Source: Flavobacteriaceae bacterium S0862 (GTDB lineage: Bacteria; Bacteroidota; Bacteroidia; Flavobacteriales; Flavobacteriaceae). Taken from it: a DNA stretch of 64,000 nt. The notes beneath the pieces are model-generated. The model ran no database searches and had not been told where the DNA came from. It was given only the letters and a program-made list of their open reading frames with translations. Of this stretch, positions 35,588-44,960 are shown in pieces; within the stretch, counting starts at the first letter, position 1, and the number at the start of each line of letters is the position of its first letter. The translations under genes were made by a program, and so were the position numbers. The stretch is from assembly GCA_023015825.1 (NCBI GenBank), contig JALKAW010000002.1, positions 62,001-126,000 on the forward strand. The letters are read 5' to 3'.

Positions 35588-36037
35588 CTAATTCATATTG
35601 CGTTTTTCAATAAAGAATTTTTTCATAAGTGTAGCGGCTTCATCAGCCAAAATTCCTCCTTTAATTTTTGTTTTAGGATGTAACTGAGTTCCCATAACAC
35701 CACAACCTCGTTTTTCGTCTTTTGCACCATATACAATTTTACTAATCTGACTCCAATACAATGCGCCAGCACACATTTGGCAAGGTTCTAAAGTAACATA
35801 CAATGTGCAATTATGCAGATATTTTCCTCCTAAAAAATTGGCTGCTGCTGTTATGGCTTGCATTTCGGCATGGGCAGTTACATCATTAAGCAATTCGGTA
35901 AGATTGTGCGCACGAGCTATAACCCTATTATCAACTACAATAATAGCACCAACAGGAATTTCTCCTTTATCATAAGCAACTTCAGCCTCCTGAATCGCTT
36001 TTTTCATAAAATAAGTATCGTCAAAAGGATTCTCCAT
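35588..36037 (-). CDS. tadA: tRNA(adenine34) deaminase-type nucleoside deaminase
   Basis: A 149-residue zinc deaminase with HAEMQAI (zinc histidine and proton-shuttle glutamate) and PCQMCAGAL (two zinc cysteines). The spacing and the start region (DDTYFMKKAIQEAEVAYDKG) fit TadA, which makes inosine at the wobble position of tRNA-Arg. A guanine deaminase cannot be excluded on motifs alone. It is divergent from dxs. Confidence 0.88.
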   Translation of the reverse strand: MENPFDDTYFMKKAIQEAEVAYDKGEIPVGAIIVVDNRVIARAHNLTELLNDVTAHAEMQAITAAANFLGGKYLHNCTLYVTLEPCQMCAGALYWSQISKIVYGAKDEKRGCGVMGTQLHPKTKIKGGILADEAATLMKKFFIEKRNMN

Positions 36038-36063
36038 AAACGTAAAAATACAATTTCATCTTG

Positions 36064-36071
36064 TACATTTG
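36064..36071 (+). promoter_or_regulatory. -7 element for dxs
   Basis: TACATTTG fits TAnnTTTG exactly and ends 7 bp before the ATG at 36079. The transcript would then have almost no leader. The TTG codon at 36061 that opens the frame lies at the promoter and is not the start. Confidence 0.5.
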
Positions 36072-36078
36072 TAAACTG

Positions 36079-37827
36079 ATGCACAAATTATTAAACCATA
36101 TTAATTCCCCTAAAGAATTACGTCAACTTAAACTAGAAGACTTACCTCAACTTGCAAAAGAATTGCGTGATTTTATCATTAATATTGTAGCTACTAAAGA
36201 AGGGCATCTAGGAGCAAGTTTGGGTGTAGTAGAGCTCACTATAGCACTACATTATGTTTTTAACACACCTGAAGATTTGTTGATTTGGGATGTTGGTCAT
36301 CAAGCTTATGGCCATAAAATTTTAACTCGAAGAAAAGATATATTTAATACTAATAGACAGTTTAAAGGCATTAGTGGTTTTCCAAAACGTGATGAAAGTG
36401 TATATGATGCCTTTGGTGTTGGTCATTCCTCTACGTCTATTTCTGCAACTTTAGGGATGGCAATTGCCTCAAAGTTAAAAGGCGAAAACAAACAACATAT
36501 TGCGGTTATTGGTGATGCTTCTATTGCAAGCGGAATGGCTTTTGAAGGCTTAAATCATGCAGGTGTTACTGATGCTAATGTTCTAATTATTTTAAACGAC
36601 AATGCGATAGGAATTGACCCAAGTGTTGGTGCTTTAAAACAATATTTAACAAATGTTAAAAAAGGAACTCAAAAACAAGACAATATTTTTGAAGCTTTGA
36701 ATTTTGATTATTCTGGACCAATTGACGGTCATAATATTGATAAACTTGTTTTAGAATTAGAGCGACTAAAAACAGTTAAAGGCCCTAAACTATTACATGT
36801 TATTACCACAAAAGGAAAAGGACTTAAACAAGCCGAAGAAAATCAAGTAACCTATCATGCCCCTGGGAAATTTAATGCTTCTACTGGAGACTTAATTTTA
36901 AAAGAGCCTTCAAAGTTTATAAAGTTTCAAGATGTTTTTGGACTTACTATTGTTGAACTAGCAAAAGAAAACAAAAATATTATAGGAATTACGCCAGCAA
37001 TGCCAACGGGAAGCTCACTTAAATACATGATGGATATTTATCCTGAAAGAGCTTTTGATGTTGGAATAGCTGAACAACATGCAGTCACTCTTGCTGCAGG
37101 AATGGCAACTCAAGGCTTAGTGCCTTTTTGTAATATTTATTCAACGTTTCTACAACGTGCCTATGATCAAGTAATACATGATGTAGCTTTGCAAAAATTG
37201 CCTGTGATTTTTTGTTTAGATCGTGCTGGTTTAGTTGGTGAAGACGGCGCAACTCACCATGGGATTTTTGATTTGGCTTATTTAAGATGTATTCCAAACC
37301 TTATTGTTTTTGCACCTAGAAATGAGGTTGAGTTGCGTAACATCATGTACACTGCTCAGCTTGGGTTAAAGTTGCCAATTGCCATAAGATATCCTCGTGG
37401 GAATGGCCATATTGAAGATTGGAAACAACCATTTGTTAAGATAGACATTGGAATAGGAGAATTATTAAAAAAAGGTAAAGATATTGCTGTTTTAAGCTTA
37501 GGAACCATTGCTATAAACGTTTCCGAAGCTATTGAGAGTTTAGATGTCTCACATTACGATATGAGGTTTCTTAAACCAATAGATGAAAACTTACTACATC
37601 AAATATTCAAAAGCTATCGAGCAATTATCACTATTGAAGATGGCACTATTAAAGGTGGGCTTGGAAGTGAGATATTAGAATTTGCATCAAAAAACGGTTA
37701 CACAAATACCGTAAAAATCATTGGAATTCCTGATGAGTTTATTGAACATGGTAAAATCCACGAGCTACAAAAGGATATTGGTTTAGATGCTGAAGGCATA
37801 CGAAACACTATAGTTAATACACTATAA
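36079..37827 (+). CDS. dxs: 1-deoxy-D-xylulose-5-phosphate synthase
   Basis: First step of the MEP isoprenoid pathway: pyruvate plus glyceraldehyde-3-phosphate gives DXP with thiamine diphosphate. It is 582 residues, about 40 shorter than the E. coli enzyme. The ThDP and Mg site is GDASIASGMAFEGLNHAG followed by LNDN; the second half has the catalytic glutamate in DVGIAEQHAV and the GLVGEDGATHHG segment. The chosen ATG follows the -7 element. The 3' end overlaps the convergent dNTPase gene by 6 bp. Confidence 0.95.
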   Translation: MHKLLNHINSPKELRQLKLEDLPQLAKELRDFIINIVATKEGHLGASLGVVELTIALHYVFNTPEDLLIWDVGHQAYGHKILTRRKDIFNTNRQFKGISGFPKRDESVYDAFGVGHSSTSISATLGMAIASKLKGENKQHIAVIGDASIASGMAFEGLNHAGVTDANVLIILNDNAIGIDPSVGALKQYLTNVKKGTQKQDNIFEALNFDYSGPIDGHNIDKLVLELERLKTVKGPKLLHVITTKGKGLKQAEENQVTYHAPGKFNASTGDLILKEPSKFIKFQDVFGLTIVELAKENKNIIGITPAMPTGSSLKYMMDIYPERAFDVGIAEQHAVTLAAGMATQGLVPFCNIYSTFLQRAYDQVIHDVALQKLPVIFCLDRAGLVGEDGATHHGIFDLAYLRCIPNLIVFAPRNEVELRNIMYTAQLGLKLPIAIRYPRGNGHIEDWKQPFVKIDIGIGELLKKGKDIAVLSLGTIAINVSEAIESLDVSHYDMRFLKPIDENLLHQIFKSYRAIITIEDGTIKGGLGSEILEFASKNGYTNTVKIIGIPDEFIEHGKIHELQKDIGLDAEGIRNTIVNTL

Positions 37828-39165
37828 CGTCATCCCCATAAGCTTTTTGTAAGTTAAAATGGCATTACTGTCCGACAATAATGATATGTAATGACATACG
37901 CTCAACACCCTATTATAGAGTTTATCGTCATTAGCTTTAACAGAACTAGGAAGCGTTTTTAGAATTAATTTATCGTAATTGGATGCATGATTTTCATAGC
38001 AATTATTTACTGCAGAAATATAGGTGTTTAAAAGTTTAGTGATAACCTCATACCCTGAAATTTCTTTTTCAATAACTTCTTTCGATTGGTAAATATTTTC
38101 AACGCTGAGTTTAATAATATCGTTTATTTGTGCTTCATACTTGCTTTTATCTAATAAGGCACAATCAAAATCACCTTTTAAAATGGCTTCTTCGTGCTTC
38201 ATAAAAATATCTACTGCTTCATTTATAAGAGTCCCAATAGCCAAAGCTCGTAAATATCCTACTCGGTCTTCTCGAGTTGAAAGTGCATAATAGTTTTCAG
38301 GTTTAATCGTGTTTCTAATTATTTTAGATAAGTACTCCAAGGCAAACTCTTCAGGTATTAAACCAAGATTAATCCCATCCTCAAAGTCTATAATTGTATA
38401 ACAAATATCATCGGCTGCTTCTACTAAAAAAGCTAAAGGATGTCTAGCGAAGCTTATGTCATTTCCTGTTCTTGTAGCTTTTAACCCAAGCTCATTTGCA
38501 ACATCTAAAAACCCTTCTTTTTCACTCTGAAAAAAACCATATTTTTTATCGGCAATATGTGTTGTTGCTTTCTTGGGCAATGACTCTTTAGGGTACTTTG
38601 TAAAAGCACCCAACGTAGCATAACTTAAGCGCAAACCCCCTTCTCTACCTTCTCTAGATTGGGTTGCAATTTTAAAGCCGTTGGCATTTCCTTCAAAATC
38701 ACATAAATCTTGATATTCTTTTGGGCTTAAGCCTTCTTTAAAAACTAATCCATTTCCTTTTGAAAAATATTGCCCAATAGCTTTCTCCCCTGAATGCCCA
38801 AAAGGTGGATTCCCAATATCATGTGCTAATGCAGCAGAAGCAACAATAGCACCAAAATCATTGGCTTGATAACCATGAATTTCCTGTAAATGAGGATGTT
38901 TTTCCAAAATTCTCAATCCAACTTGTCTTCCCAAAGAACGACCAACAACACTCACTTCCAAACTATGTGTAAGTCGTGTGTGCACAAAGTCTGTTTGAGA
39001 TAATGGGATCACTTGCGTTTTATCTTGAAGACTTCTAAATTCTGAAGAAAAAATAATGCGGTCATAATCTACCTCAAAGCCAAGTCGAGTTTCGTCTTGC
39101 TCCTTTCTTAGTCGTTTATTCGTGTCGCCATGTCGTTTTAAAGAGAGTAATTGTTCCCAATTCAT
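37822..39165 (-). CDS. dgt: dGTP triphosphohydrolase (HD domain)
   Basis: Cleaves dGTP (or dNTPs) to the nucleoside and triphosphate. The 447-residue protein has an HD metal site: HTRLTHSLEV, then ALAHDIGNPPFGHSGE, with the family N-terminus GFEVDYDRIIFSSEFRSLQDKTQV. Bacteroidota enzymes of this group are often allosteric dNTPases; exact nucleotide preference is unknown. Single gene. Confidence 0.93.
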   Translation of the reverse strand: MNWEQLLSLKRHGDTNKRLRKEQDETRLGFEVDYDRIIFSSEFRSLQDKTQVIPLSQTDFVHTRLTHSLEVSVVGRSLGRQVGLRILEKHPHLQEIHGYQANDFGAIVASAALAHDIGNPPFGHSGEKAIGQYFSKGNGLVFKEGLSPKEYQDLCDFEGNANGFKIATQSREGREGGLRLSYATLGAFTKYPKESLPKKATTHIADKKYGFFQSEKEGFLDVANELGLKATRTGNDISFARHPLAFLVEAADDICYTIIDFEDGINLGLIPEEFALEYLSKIIRNTIKPENYYALSTREDRVGYLRALAIGTLINEAVDIFMKHEEAILKGDFDCALLDKSKYEAQINDIIKLSVENIYQSKEVIEKEISGYEVITKLLNTYISAVNNCYENHASNYDKLILKTLPSSVKANDDKLYNRVLSVCHYISLLSDSNAILTYKKLMGMTL

Positions 39166-39278
39166 AGTTCAAATTTTGAAGCTGCAAGATACATATTTTC
39201 AATGTTAAGTAATTGTTTCCAAAAAAGAAAGAATTAGTTGTTCCATAACAATATAATAACCCTTTTGTTACTGAGCTT

Positions 39279-39296
39279 TAACCTACGATTAACCTC
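39279..39296 (+). promoter_or_regulatory. Pho-type box before the TonB-dependent receptor
   Basis: TAACCTAcgatTAACCTC: two 7-bp direct repeats with a 4-bp spacer (11-bp period), the layout of PhoB/PhoP boxes. A -7-like TTTCTTTG (39315-39322) ends 26 bp downstream, and the ATG follows at 39348. Confidence 0.55.
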
Positions 39297-39347
39297 TTAT
39301 TTAAAATGTGTGAGTTTCTTTGCGGCAATAAAAAAGTACAAAAACTA

Positions 39348-42089
39348 ATGAGAATTTTCACACTATTATTTTTAATGTTTTCAACAACAATCATGTATGC
39401 TCAAAATACAGGTTCAATTGTTGGAAAATTAATTGACAAAGAGCTAAATGATGACCCCTTACCATTCGCTAATGTTTTAATAAAAGGCACCACAATTGGA
39501 ACAACTTCAGATTTTGATGGCTTATATGATTTTGAAAACTTATCTCCAGGAAGTTACACATTACAGTTTAGTTTCGTGGGCTATGAAACACAGGAAATAA
39601 CAGTTACGGTTGAAGCAGGTAAAATAACCAAAGTAAATGTGCCAATGGCTGCAAGTGCAGCTTCTCTAGATGAGGTTTTAATAACTACAACCACCAAAAG
39701 AGAAAGTGAAGTAGCACTGTTGCTAGAGCAAAAAAAAGCACTTGAGATTAAAGAAAGTATTGGTGCTGAAAGACTAACTAAAATTGGTGTCTCTGATGCA
39801 GCTGGTGCTACTGCTAAAATTTCTGGAGTTACAAAAAGTGAAGGTTCTGGTGATATTTATATTCGTGGGCTTGGTGATCGGTATTTATCTACTAGTATGA
39901 ATGGGTTGCCAATACCATCAGATGATGTGAACAATAAAAATATTGATTTAGAATTATTTACTACAGACTTAATTCAAAATATAGGTATTAGCAAAACATA
40001 TACAACCAGTAGTTATGGTGATCAAGCTTCTGGAAATATTGATATTGTTTCTAAGGAATACTCTTCCAAAGGATTTTCTATTGGGTTAAGTACAGGTGTC
40101 AATACTAATATTCTTGGTCTTGATGGTAATTTCAAAAAAAGTATCATCAGTAAAGATGTAACATTAGGCTTTCATGAAAAGCAATATGCCGTTGTTGACC
40201 TTATTACGAGACAAGGCTGGGACTCTCTTAGCCAAGGAAAATCTGCAAACTATGGTATCTCTTTATCTGGAGGGCATAAAGTATCGCTTTTTGGTAAAAG
40301 TTTGTCAATATTTGCTGCTGGATCATATTCAAAAAACTTAGAATATGAAAAAGGTGTTTTTAGAAGTTACAGAGCAAATATTTTAGATAACGAATTTACA
40401 GATACCGAATCTTATTCAACCAAAATTAACGCAACAGGTTATATCAATACAAATCTAAAGATTAATGAGAATAACCGAATCTCTTATAATTTTCTAGCTA
40501 TTAATAAAGGGATTGATAACGTTTATGAACAAGGAAGAAACGGATTGAGCTATGTTTTCGATCAAGACCCTCAAGAAGATGGTGCTTTTGTTAGAGACCA
40601 AAATTTTAAACAGACAACGGTTTTTGTTAATCAACTTTTGGGTACTCACAATTTTAGTGAAACCCATAAGTTAAAATGGGCTGCTGGATATAATTTTGTC
40701 TTGGCAGAAGAACCTAATAGAATTAGAAACGAAGCTAATATTTTAGATGAAAGTACTGTGCAATATGCTCATGTTGGAGATTTTCAGCAAAGAAAAACAA
40801 GTCAAAAAATTGAGGACACCGAATACAACGGTTATATAAAAGACCAACTAGAATTTGGAACTCCAGATGATGATGAAGTAAAACCTTTTAGATTAAATTT
40901 TGGAGGAGATTTTCGTCAAAAAGAAAGAAAATTCAATTCCTTATTTATTGGTGTAAGAGCAAGAGATTTTCAAGTACCATCGGTAGATAATTTTTCACTC
41001 ACGTTTACTGATAGTAATTTTAAAAATGGGCTTGTACTAAGACAAAGAAATCCAGATAGATATAATGCCGATTTAAAAATTTATGCTGGTTTTGCAAGTG
41101 TTGATTTTGGCATCAACAAAAAATTATCTGGAAATCTTGGTCTTCGTTATGAACAAGATAAAATAGAAGTGCTTTGGGATGTTGCAAATTATGTTGGTCG
41201 TGTTGGGTCAATTAAAAAAGATTATAACGAAATATTTCCAAGTGCCAATATCAAATATGAGTTAAATGATAGAAACTCTTTACGTTTTGCAACAAGTTTA
41301 ACGCAAACTTTACCTGAGTTTAAAGAGTTAGCACCTTTTGAATATGTATCGCCAACTGGTCGAGTAACTAGAGGAAATCCAGATTTAGAAAAATCGGATG
41401 TGTTGAATATCGATCTAAAATGGGAGTTTTTCCCAAGCTCAAGTGAACTGCTCTCTGCCACTACCTTTTATAAGAAAATCAATAACCCTATAAACCTTGC
41501 ACAAACAAGAGGGTCTTCTGGGATTTTTCAATACTTCAATACTGGAGATAAAGCCGATGTTTTTGGTTTAGAGTTTGAATCGAGAATTAATCTTATCGAG
41601 AACGAAGATGAAAAAAGCATCTTAGATTTTAATGCCAATATCACTAAAATGTGGTTCAACCAAGACTTACTTGAAGAATTTCAATATAAAAACGTAAAGG
41701 AATCTGATCTTCAAGGGGCTTCCGATCTTATTTTAAACGCATCTCTTGGTTATAACAACCAAAAAGAAAATGAATTTACAGCTAACTTAACTGGCAATTA
41801 TTCCTCAGATAAGGTTTTCGCTTTAGGGTCTCCTGAAGATTTCGCCAATAGCGATATTCTATTTAATGATGAAATCATTGAGAAGGGATTCATTACAATG
41901 GACTTGGTCATGAGTAAGAAACTATCAAAAAACTGGCAAATAAAATTTGTTGCTAGAAACTTGTTAAATCCCGCAATTAAACAAACCCAGATGATTAGAA
42001 ATATAAATACTGGAATAACTACTAATGAGGTTGTGAGTTCTTATAAAAAAGGGAGTCAATTTAACCTTAGCGTCAAGTATAGTTTCTAA
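39348..42089 (+). CDS. TonB-dependent receptor with carboxypeptidase-like N-terminal domain
   Basis: An outer-membrane active transporter of 913 residues. The signal peptide is MRIFTLLFLMF... ending YAQ near residue 19. A CarboxypepD-regulatory-like domain (about 20-110) follows, then the plug (IYIRGLGDRYLSTSMNGLPI) and the beta-barrel, ending in an aromatic strand (SVKYSF). The frame is open from 39306, but that ATG lies upstream of the predicted transcript start. The promoter is closely similar to that of the next gene, and both carry Pho-type boxes. The substrate is unknown; a phosphorus compound is inferred. No SusD gene is adjacent. Confidence 0.93.
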   Translation: MRIFTLLFLMFSTTIMYAQNTGSIVGKLIDKELNDDPLPFANVLIKGTTIGTTSDFDGLYDFENLSPGSYTLQFSFVGYETQEITVTVEAGKITKVNVPMAASAASLDEVLITTTTKRESEVALLLEQKKALEIKESIGAERLTKIGVSDAAGATAKISGVTKSEGSGDIYIRGLGDRYLSTSMNGLPIPSDDVNNKNIDLELFTTDLIQNIGISKTYTTSSYGDQASGNIDIVSKEYSSKGFSIGLSTGVNTNILGLDGNFKKSIISKDVTLGFHEKQYAVVDLITRQGWDSLSQGKSANYGISLSGGHKVSLFGKSLSIFAAGSYSKNLEYEKGVFRSYRANILDNEFTDTESYSTKINATGYINTNLKINENNRISYNFLAINKGIDNVYEQGRNGLSYVFDQDPQEDGAFVRDQNFKQTTVFVNQLLGTHNFSETHKLKWAAGYNFVLAEEPNRIRNEANILDESTVQYAHVGDFQQRKTSQKIEDTEYNGYIKDQLEFGTPDDDEVKPFRLNFGGDFRQKERKFNSLFIGVRARDFQVPSVDNFSLTFTDSNFKNGLVLRQRNPDRYNADLKIYAGFASVDFGINKKLSGNLGLRYEQDKIEVLWDVANYVGRVGSIKKDYNEIFPSANIKYELNDRNSLRFATSLTQTLPEFKELAPFEYVSPTGRVTRGNPDLEKSDVLNIDLKWEFFPSSSELLSATTFYKKINNPINLAQTRGSSGIFQYFNTGDKADVFGLEFESRINLIENEDEKSILDFNANITKMWFNQDLLEEFQYKNVKESDLQGASDLILNASLGYNNQKENEFTANLTGNYSSDKVFALGSPEDFANSDILFNDEIIEKGFITMDLVMSKKLSKNWQIKFVARNLLNPAIKQTQMIRNINTGITTNEVVSSYKKGSQFNLSVKYSF

Positions 42090-42131
42090 TTAACTTTTAA
42101 ATAACATAAAGTGAGTTTTTTAAGTAAAAGG

Positions 42132-42160
42132 TAACCTATGTTTAATATTCTATTAAAGTA
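42132..42160 (+). promoter_or_regulatory. Pho-type box before the duplicated lipoprotein
   Basis: TAACCTAtgttTAATATT, with a weaker third unit TAAAGTA four bases on: three units at an 11-bp period. The last ends 26 bp before the end of a -7-like TTTCTTTG (42179-42186). The TGAG..TTTCTTTG..CAA context matches the receptor promoter. Confidence 0.5.
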
Positions 42161-42212
42161 AAAAAAAGGTTTGAGTGCTTTCTTTGAGCAACAATAAATT
42201 ATAAAATGAAAA

Positions 42213-44165
42213 ATGAAAAAATTAGTTACAAAATTATTTAGTTTATCAGCAATAGCTGCTTTATTAATCTTGAATAGTTGCAGTAGTAGTGATGATCCAG
42301 ATCCAATTATTCCATCTGAAGCTCAAGTTATAGAGAATTTGAACGCTGGAATTATGAATGGTACTTTAGAAGAAAATTTCACGCTTTCTTCTACAACACA
42401 ATACAGTTTAACAGGACAATTTATAGTGGCCGAAGGTGCTGTATTAAACATTCCTGCTGGAACAAGAATTATTGCTGATAATGGTGGAACAGATGTATAT
42501 CTTGCTGTTTTAAAAGGAGGACAAATTAATATCAATGGTAATCCTAGCAATCCAGTTGTAATGTCTTCGGTAAATGGGAATCCTGGAGATTGGGGGGGCT
42601 TAACTATTTGTGGCAAAGCAACAACAACTGCTGGTGTTGACGCTGAAGCTGAAGTTGGTGGTTTTCTTTATGGAGGGACAGACGACACAGATAGTTCTGG
42701 TGTTATTAGATACCTACAAATTGTTGGTACAGGTGCCCAAATTAATCCTGAATCGCAATATAATGGTGTGTCGTTATATGCCGTTGGTTCTGGAACGTTA
42801 ATAGATAATATAGCTGTAATTAACGGTTCGGATGATGGTGTAGAATTTTTTGGCGGCACAGTTAATGCTTCAAATTTATACCTAGAAAATAATGATGACG
42901 ATTCTATTGATTGGACTGAAGGCTGGAGCGGTACTATTGATAATGCCTTTATTTTTCATACAGTTTCAGGGTTCTCAACAGTTTTTGAAGGTGATAAAGA
43001 TAATGGGAACCCAAAATTCAATAACATTACAGCCATTTCAACTGTTGGAGGAACAGCATTACAGTTTAAAAAGCAATCTGGAGCAACTATAACAGGTTTA
43101 TCGCTTACAGGATATGATGTATCTATCGATATGAAAGATGATGGTCCTTTAGCAAATGTTATTATTGATGGCGAAGAAGCAGATCCTAACCTAAATTACA
43201 CAACGACTCCAACAACAACTGCTGAGGATTTTCCATGGGTTGATACCAATTTAACTTTTGGAGATAATATATTACAAGGAACCCTAACTGGCGATATTAC
43301 TTTAGATGCAGGCATTAACTACATGCTTAACTCTTCATACATCGTTCAAGATGGTGGTAAACTTACTATTCCTGCAGGAACAAAAATTACTGCTAGAGAT
43401 GGTGGAACTGGAGTTTATATCGCAGTATTAAAAGGAGGCGAAATAGATATTCAAGGTACATCTGATAATCCAGTTGTGATTTCTTCTGCAAATGCTAATC
43501 CTGGAGATTGGGGAGGATTAACTATTTGTGGAAAAGCTACTACTACAGCTGGTGTTGATGCCGAAGCTGAAGTTGGCGGATTTATATATGGAGGGACTAC
43601 AGATAATGATAGTTCAGGATCAATTGCTTACTTGGTTATAAAAGGGACAGGAGCGCAAATTAACTCGGAATCTCAATATAATGGAATCTCATTATACGCT
43701 GTTGGTTCTGGGACAACTATAGAAAATATATCAGTAATTAATGGTGCTGATGATGGTGTTGAATTTTTCGGCGGAACAGTTTCTGCTACAAATATATACT
43801 TACAAAATAATGAAGATGATTCAGTTGACTGGACAGAAGGCTGGAACGGAACAGTAACCAACGCTTATATTTATCATACAATTGCTGGTTTTTCAACTGC
43901 CTTTGAAGGTGATAAAATAAATAACAATCCACAGTTTGTAAACGTAACAGCTATTTCAACAGTCGGTGGAACTGCTTTACAATTTAAAAAACAATCTGGT
44001 GCAACAATTACTAACCTATACTTAAGTGGTTACGACATGAATATTGATATGAAAGATGATGGCCCTTTAGTCAATGTACAAATAGATGGGGTTGATGCTA
44101 ACCCTGCAACAGATTATTCTACAGGAACTCAAATTGACATTTCAAGTTGGACTTGGAAAAATTAA
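42213..44165 (+). CDS. Internally duplicated surface lipoprotein, probable beta-helix
   Basis: A 650-residue lipoprotein (lipobox ILNSC, cysteine 23, followed by SSSDD, a surface-export-type signal). The mature part consists of two homologous halves of about 305 residues. Each contains WGGLTICGKATTTAGVDAEA, YGGT, a GVEFFGGTV segment, DWTEGW and GGTALQFKKQSGATIT. The regular short strands suggest a right-handed parallel beta-helix. Single-copy versions in flavobacteria are often annotated only as multidrug transporter, which the sequence does not support. The gene follows the receptor and shares its promoter type, so it is likely the receptor's surface partner. Function unknown. Confidence 0.85.
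   Translation: MKKLVTKLFSLSAIAALLILNSCSSSDDPDPIIPSEAQVIENLNAGIMNGTLEENFTLSSTTQYSLTGQFIVAEGAVLNIPAGTRIIADNGGTDVYLAVLKGGQININGNPSNPVVMSSVNGNPGDWGGLTICGKATTTAGVDAEAEVGGFLYGGTDDTDSSGVIRYLQIVGTGAQINPESQYNGVSLYAVGSGTLIDNIAVINGSDDGVEFFGGTVNASNLYLENNDDDSIDWTEGWSGTIDNAFIFHTVSGFSTVFEGDKDNGNPKFNNITAISTVGGTALQFKKQSGATITGLSLTGYDVSIDMKDDGPLANVIIDGEEADPNLNYTTTPTTTAEDFPWVDTNLTFGDNILQGTLTGDITLDAGINYMLNSSYIVQDGGKLTIPAGTKITARDGGTGVYIAVLKGGEIDIQGTSDNPVVISSANANPGDWGGLTICGKATTTAGVDAEAEVGGFIYGGTTDNDSSGSIAYLVIKGTGAQINSESQYNGISLYAVGSGTTIENISVINGADDGVEFFGGTVSATNIYLQNNEDDSVDWTEGWNGTVTNAYIYHTIAGFSTAFEGDKINNNPQFVNVTAISTVGGTALQFKKQSGATITNLYLSGYDMNIDMKDDGPLVNVQIDGVDANPATDYSTGTQIDISSWTWKN
42350..44110 (+). repeat. ~915-bp direct duplication inside the lipoprotein gene
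   Basis: The two halves align at an offset of about 915 bp (for example the words around 42600 and 43516). Several stretches are almost identical in protein but differ at many third codon positions, so the duplication is not very recent and has been kept under protein-level selection. Confidence 0.8.
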
Positions 44166-44196
44166 AAAGTTGCTTATTTTAAATTAGTCTTTTAAT

Positions 44197-44226
44197 AAAA
44201 AAGCATCCTATTTAGGATGCTTTTTT
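44197..44226. terminator. Bidirectional terminator between the lipoprotein and MORN genes
   Basis: A perfect 14-bp inverted repeat (AAAAAAGCATCCTA, loop TT) serves the convergent genes on both sides. Confidence 0.9.
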
Positions 44227-44246
44227 ATTATTTAAACATTTGCTTA

Positions 44247-44606
44247 CTAATTTTTTCTAAATGCTAATGAACTAGCATTCTCCCAAACAGTAACATCTGC
44301 AATAACATTCTCATTATAATCTACTTCTTTTAAAGTTTCATTATTCCAATAAAACCATTTGCCGACTTTTTTCCCATTATCATAATTTGCCAAAACTGTC
44401 TTTTTACCTTGCGTGTTAAAACTTAACCACTCACCTTGTAATTTACCATCCAAAGTATAAGCTCCTGTTTGACTTATAACTCCATTGTCATGATAGTATG
44501 TTACATCAATTAAATTAGTGTTTTCATTAAGTTTTAAATCTCTCTTTTGTTGTCCAAAAGACACCGCACAAATTAAAAAAGCCAATAAAAAAATTGTGTT
44601 CTTCAT
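44247..44606 (-). CDS. Small secreted MORN-type repeat protein
   Basis: A 119-residue exported protein (signal MKNTIFLLAFLIC... ending SFGQ near residue 19). Three MORN/YwqK-like units follow (YYHDNGVISQTGAY, GKLQGEWLSFNTQGK, YDNGKKVGKWFYWN). Such proteins are often named YwqK-family antitoxins without evidence. Its promoter may be ~250 bp upstream on the minus strand, where an element shared with the porin and Na/Pi genes lies. Function unknown. Confidence 0.82.
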   Translation of the reverse strand: MKNTIFLLAFLICAVSFGQQKRDLKLNENTNLIDVTYYHDNGVISQTGAYTLDGKLQGEWLSFNTQGKKTVLANYDNGKKVGKWFYWNNETLKEVDYNENVIADVTVWENASSLAFRKN

Positions 44607-44669
44607 AATTATGGGTTTTACATTCTAATACCAATATATATTATTATTAACATTAAAACAACATCTACT

Positions 44670-44687
44670 TAACGTTAAATTAACATT
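44670..44687. promoter_or_regulatory. Pho-type box in the MORN/porin intergenic region
   Basis: TAACGTTaaatTAACATT, same 7+4+7 layout as the boxes before the porin and PiT genes. It could serve a plus-strand small transcript ending at 44906 or the MORN gene on the minus strand. Confidence 0.4.
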
Positions 44688-44876
44688 GAAATTTTAAAAT
44701 ACTGATTATCAATTATTTGAATTATTAATGCTAATCGAAAATTCTTAATATTTAATTAATATTGTCATTACACTAACATGATGTTGAAGTTGCATATTTG
44801 CAATGTCTTAAGACAAATTTTTAGTATTTCATATAATCTATTAGTTTTTGTCGACTACATTATCATGAATTCTAAT

Positions 44877-44906
44877 GACTGCCTTTGGCCAAGGCAGTCT
44901 TTTTTT
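44877..44906 (+). terminator. Orphan intrinsic terminator upstream of the porin gene
   Basis: GACTGCCTT-TGGCC-AAGGCAGTC is a 9-bp stem followed by seven T residues. The nearest upstream plus-strand gene ends at 44165 and has its own terminator, so this one must end another transcript. The porin starts 80 bp downstream. Confidence 0.8.
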
Positions 44907-44927
44907 ATTCATAAAGTAATGATTTGG

Positions 44928-44945
44928 AAACATTAAGTTAACATT
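44928..44945 (+). promoter_or_regulatory. Pho-type box before the porin gene
   Basis: AAACATTaagtTAACATT; a weaker preceding unit TAATGAT at 44917 keeps the 11-bp period. A TATTTG -7-like element ends at 44960, and the ATG is at 44986. Confidence 0.5.
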
Positions 44946-44960
44946 GGTTATAGTTATTTG

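Noticed and set aside
39306-39347. ATG at 39306 as the receptor start
   Set aside because: It precedes the -7-like element at 39315-39322, and the ATG at 39348 begins a normal signal peptide.
42213-44165. Multidrug transporter (a common label for such proteins)
   Set aside because: It is a lipoprotein with no membrane helices after the signal; the label has no support in the sequence.
44247-44606. Antitoxin of a toxin-antitoxin pair (YwqK-type name)
   Set aside because: It has a signal peptide and no small toxin gene beside it; only MORN-like repeats are supported.
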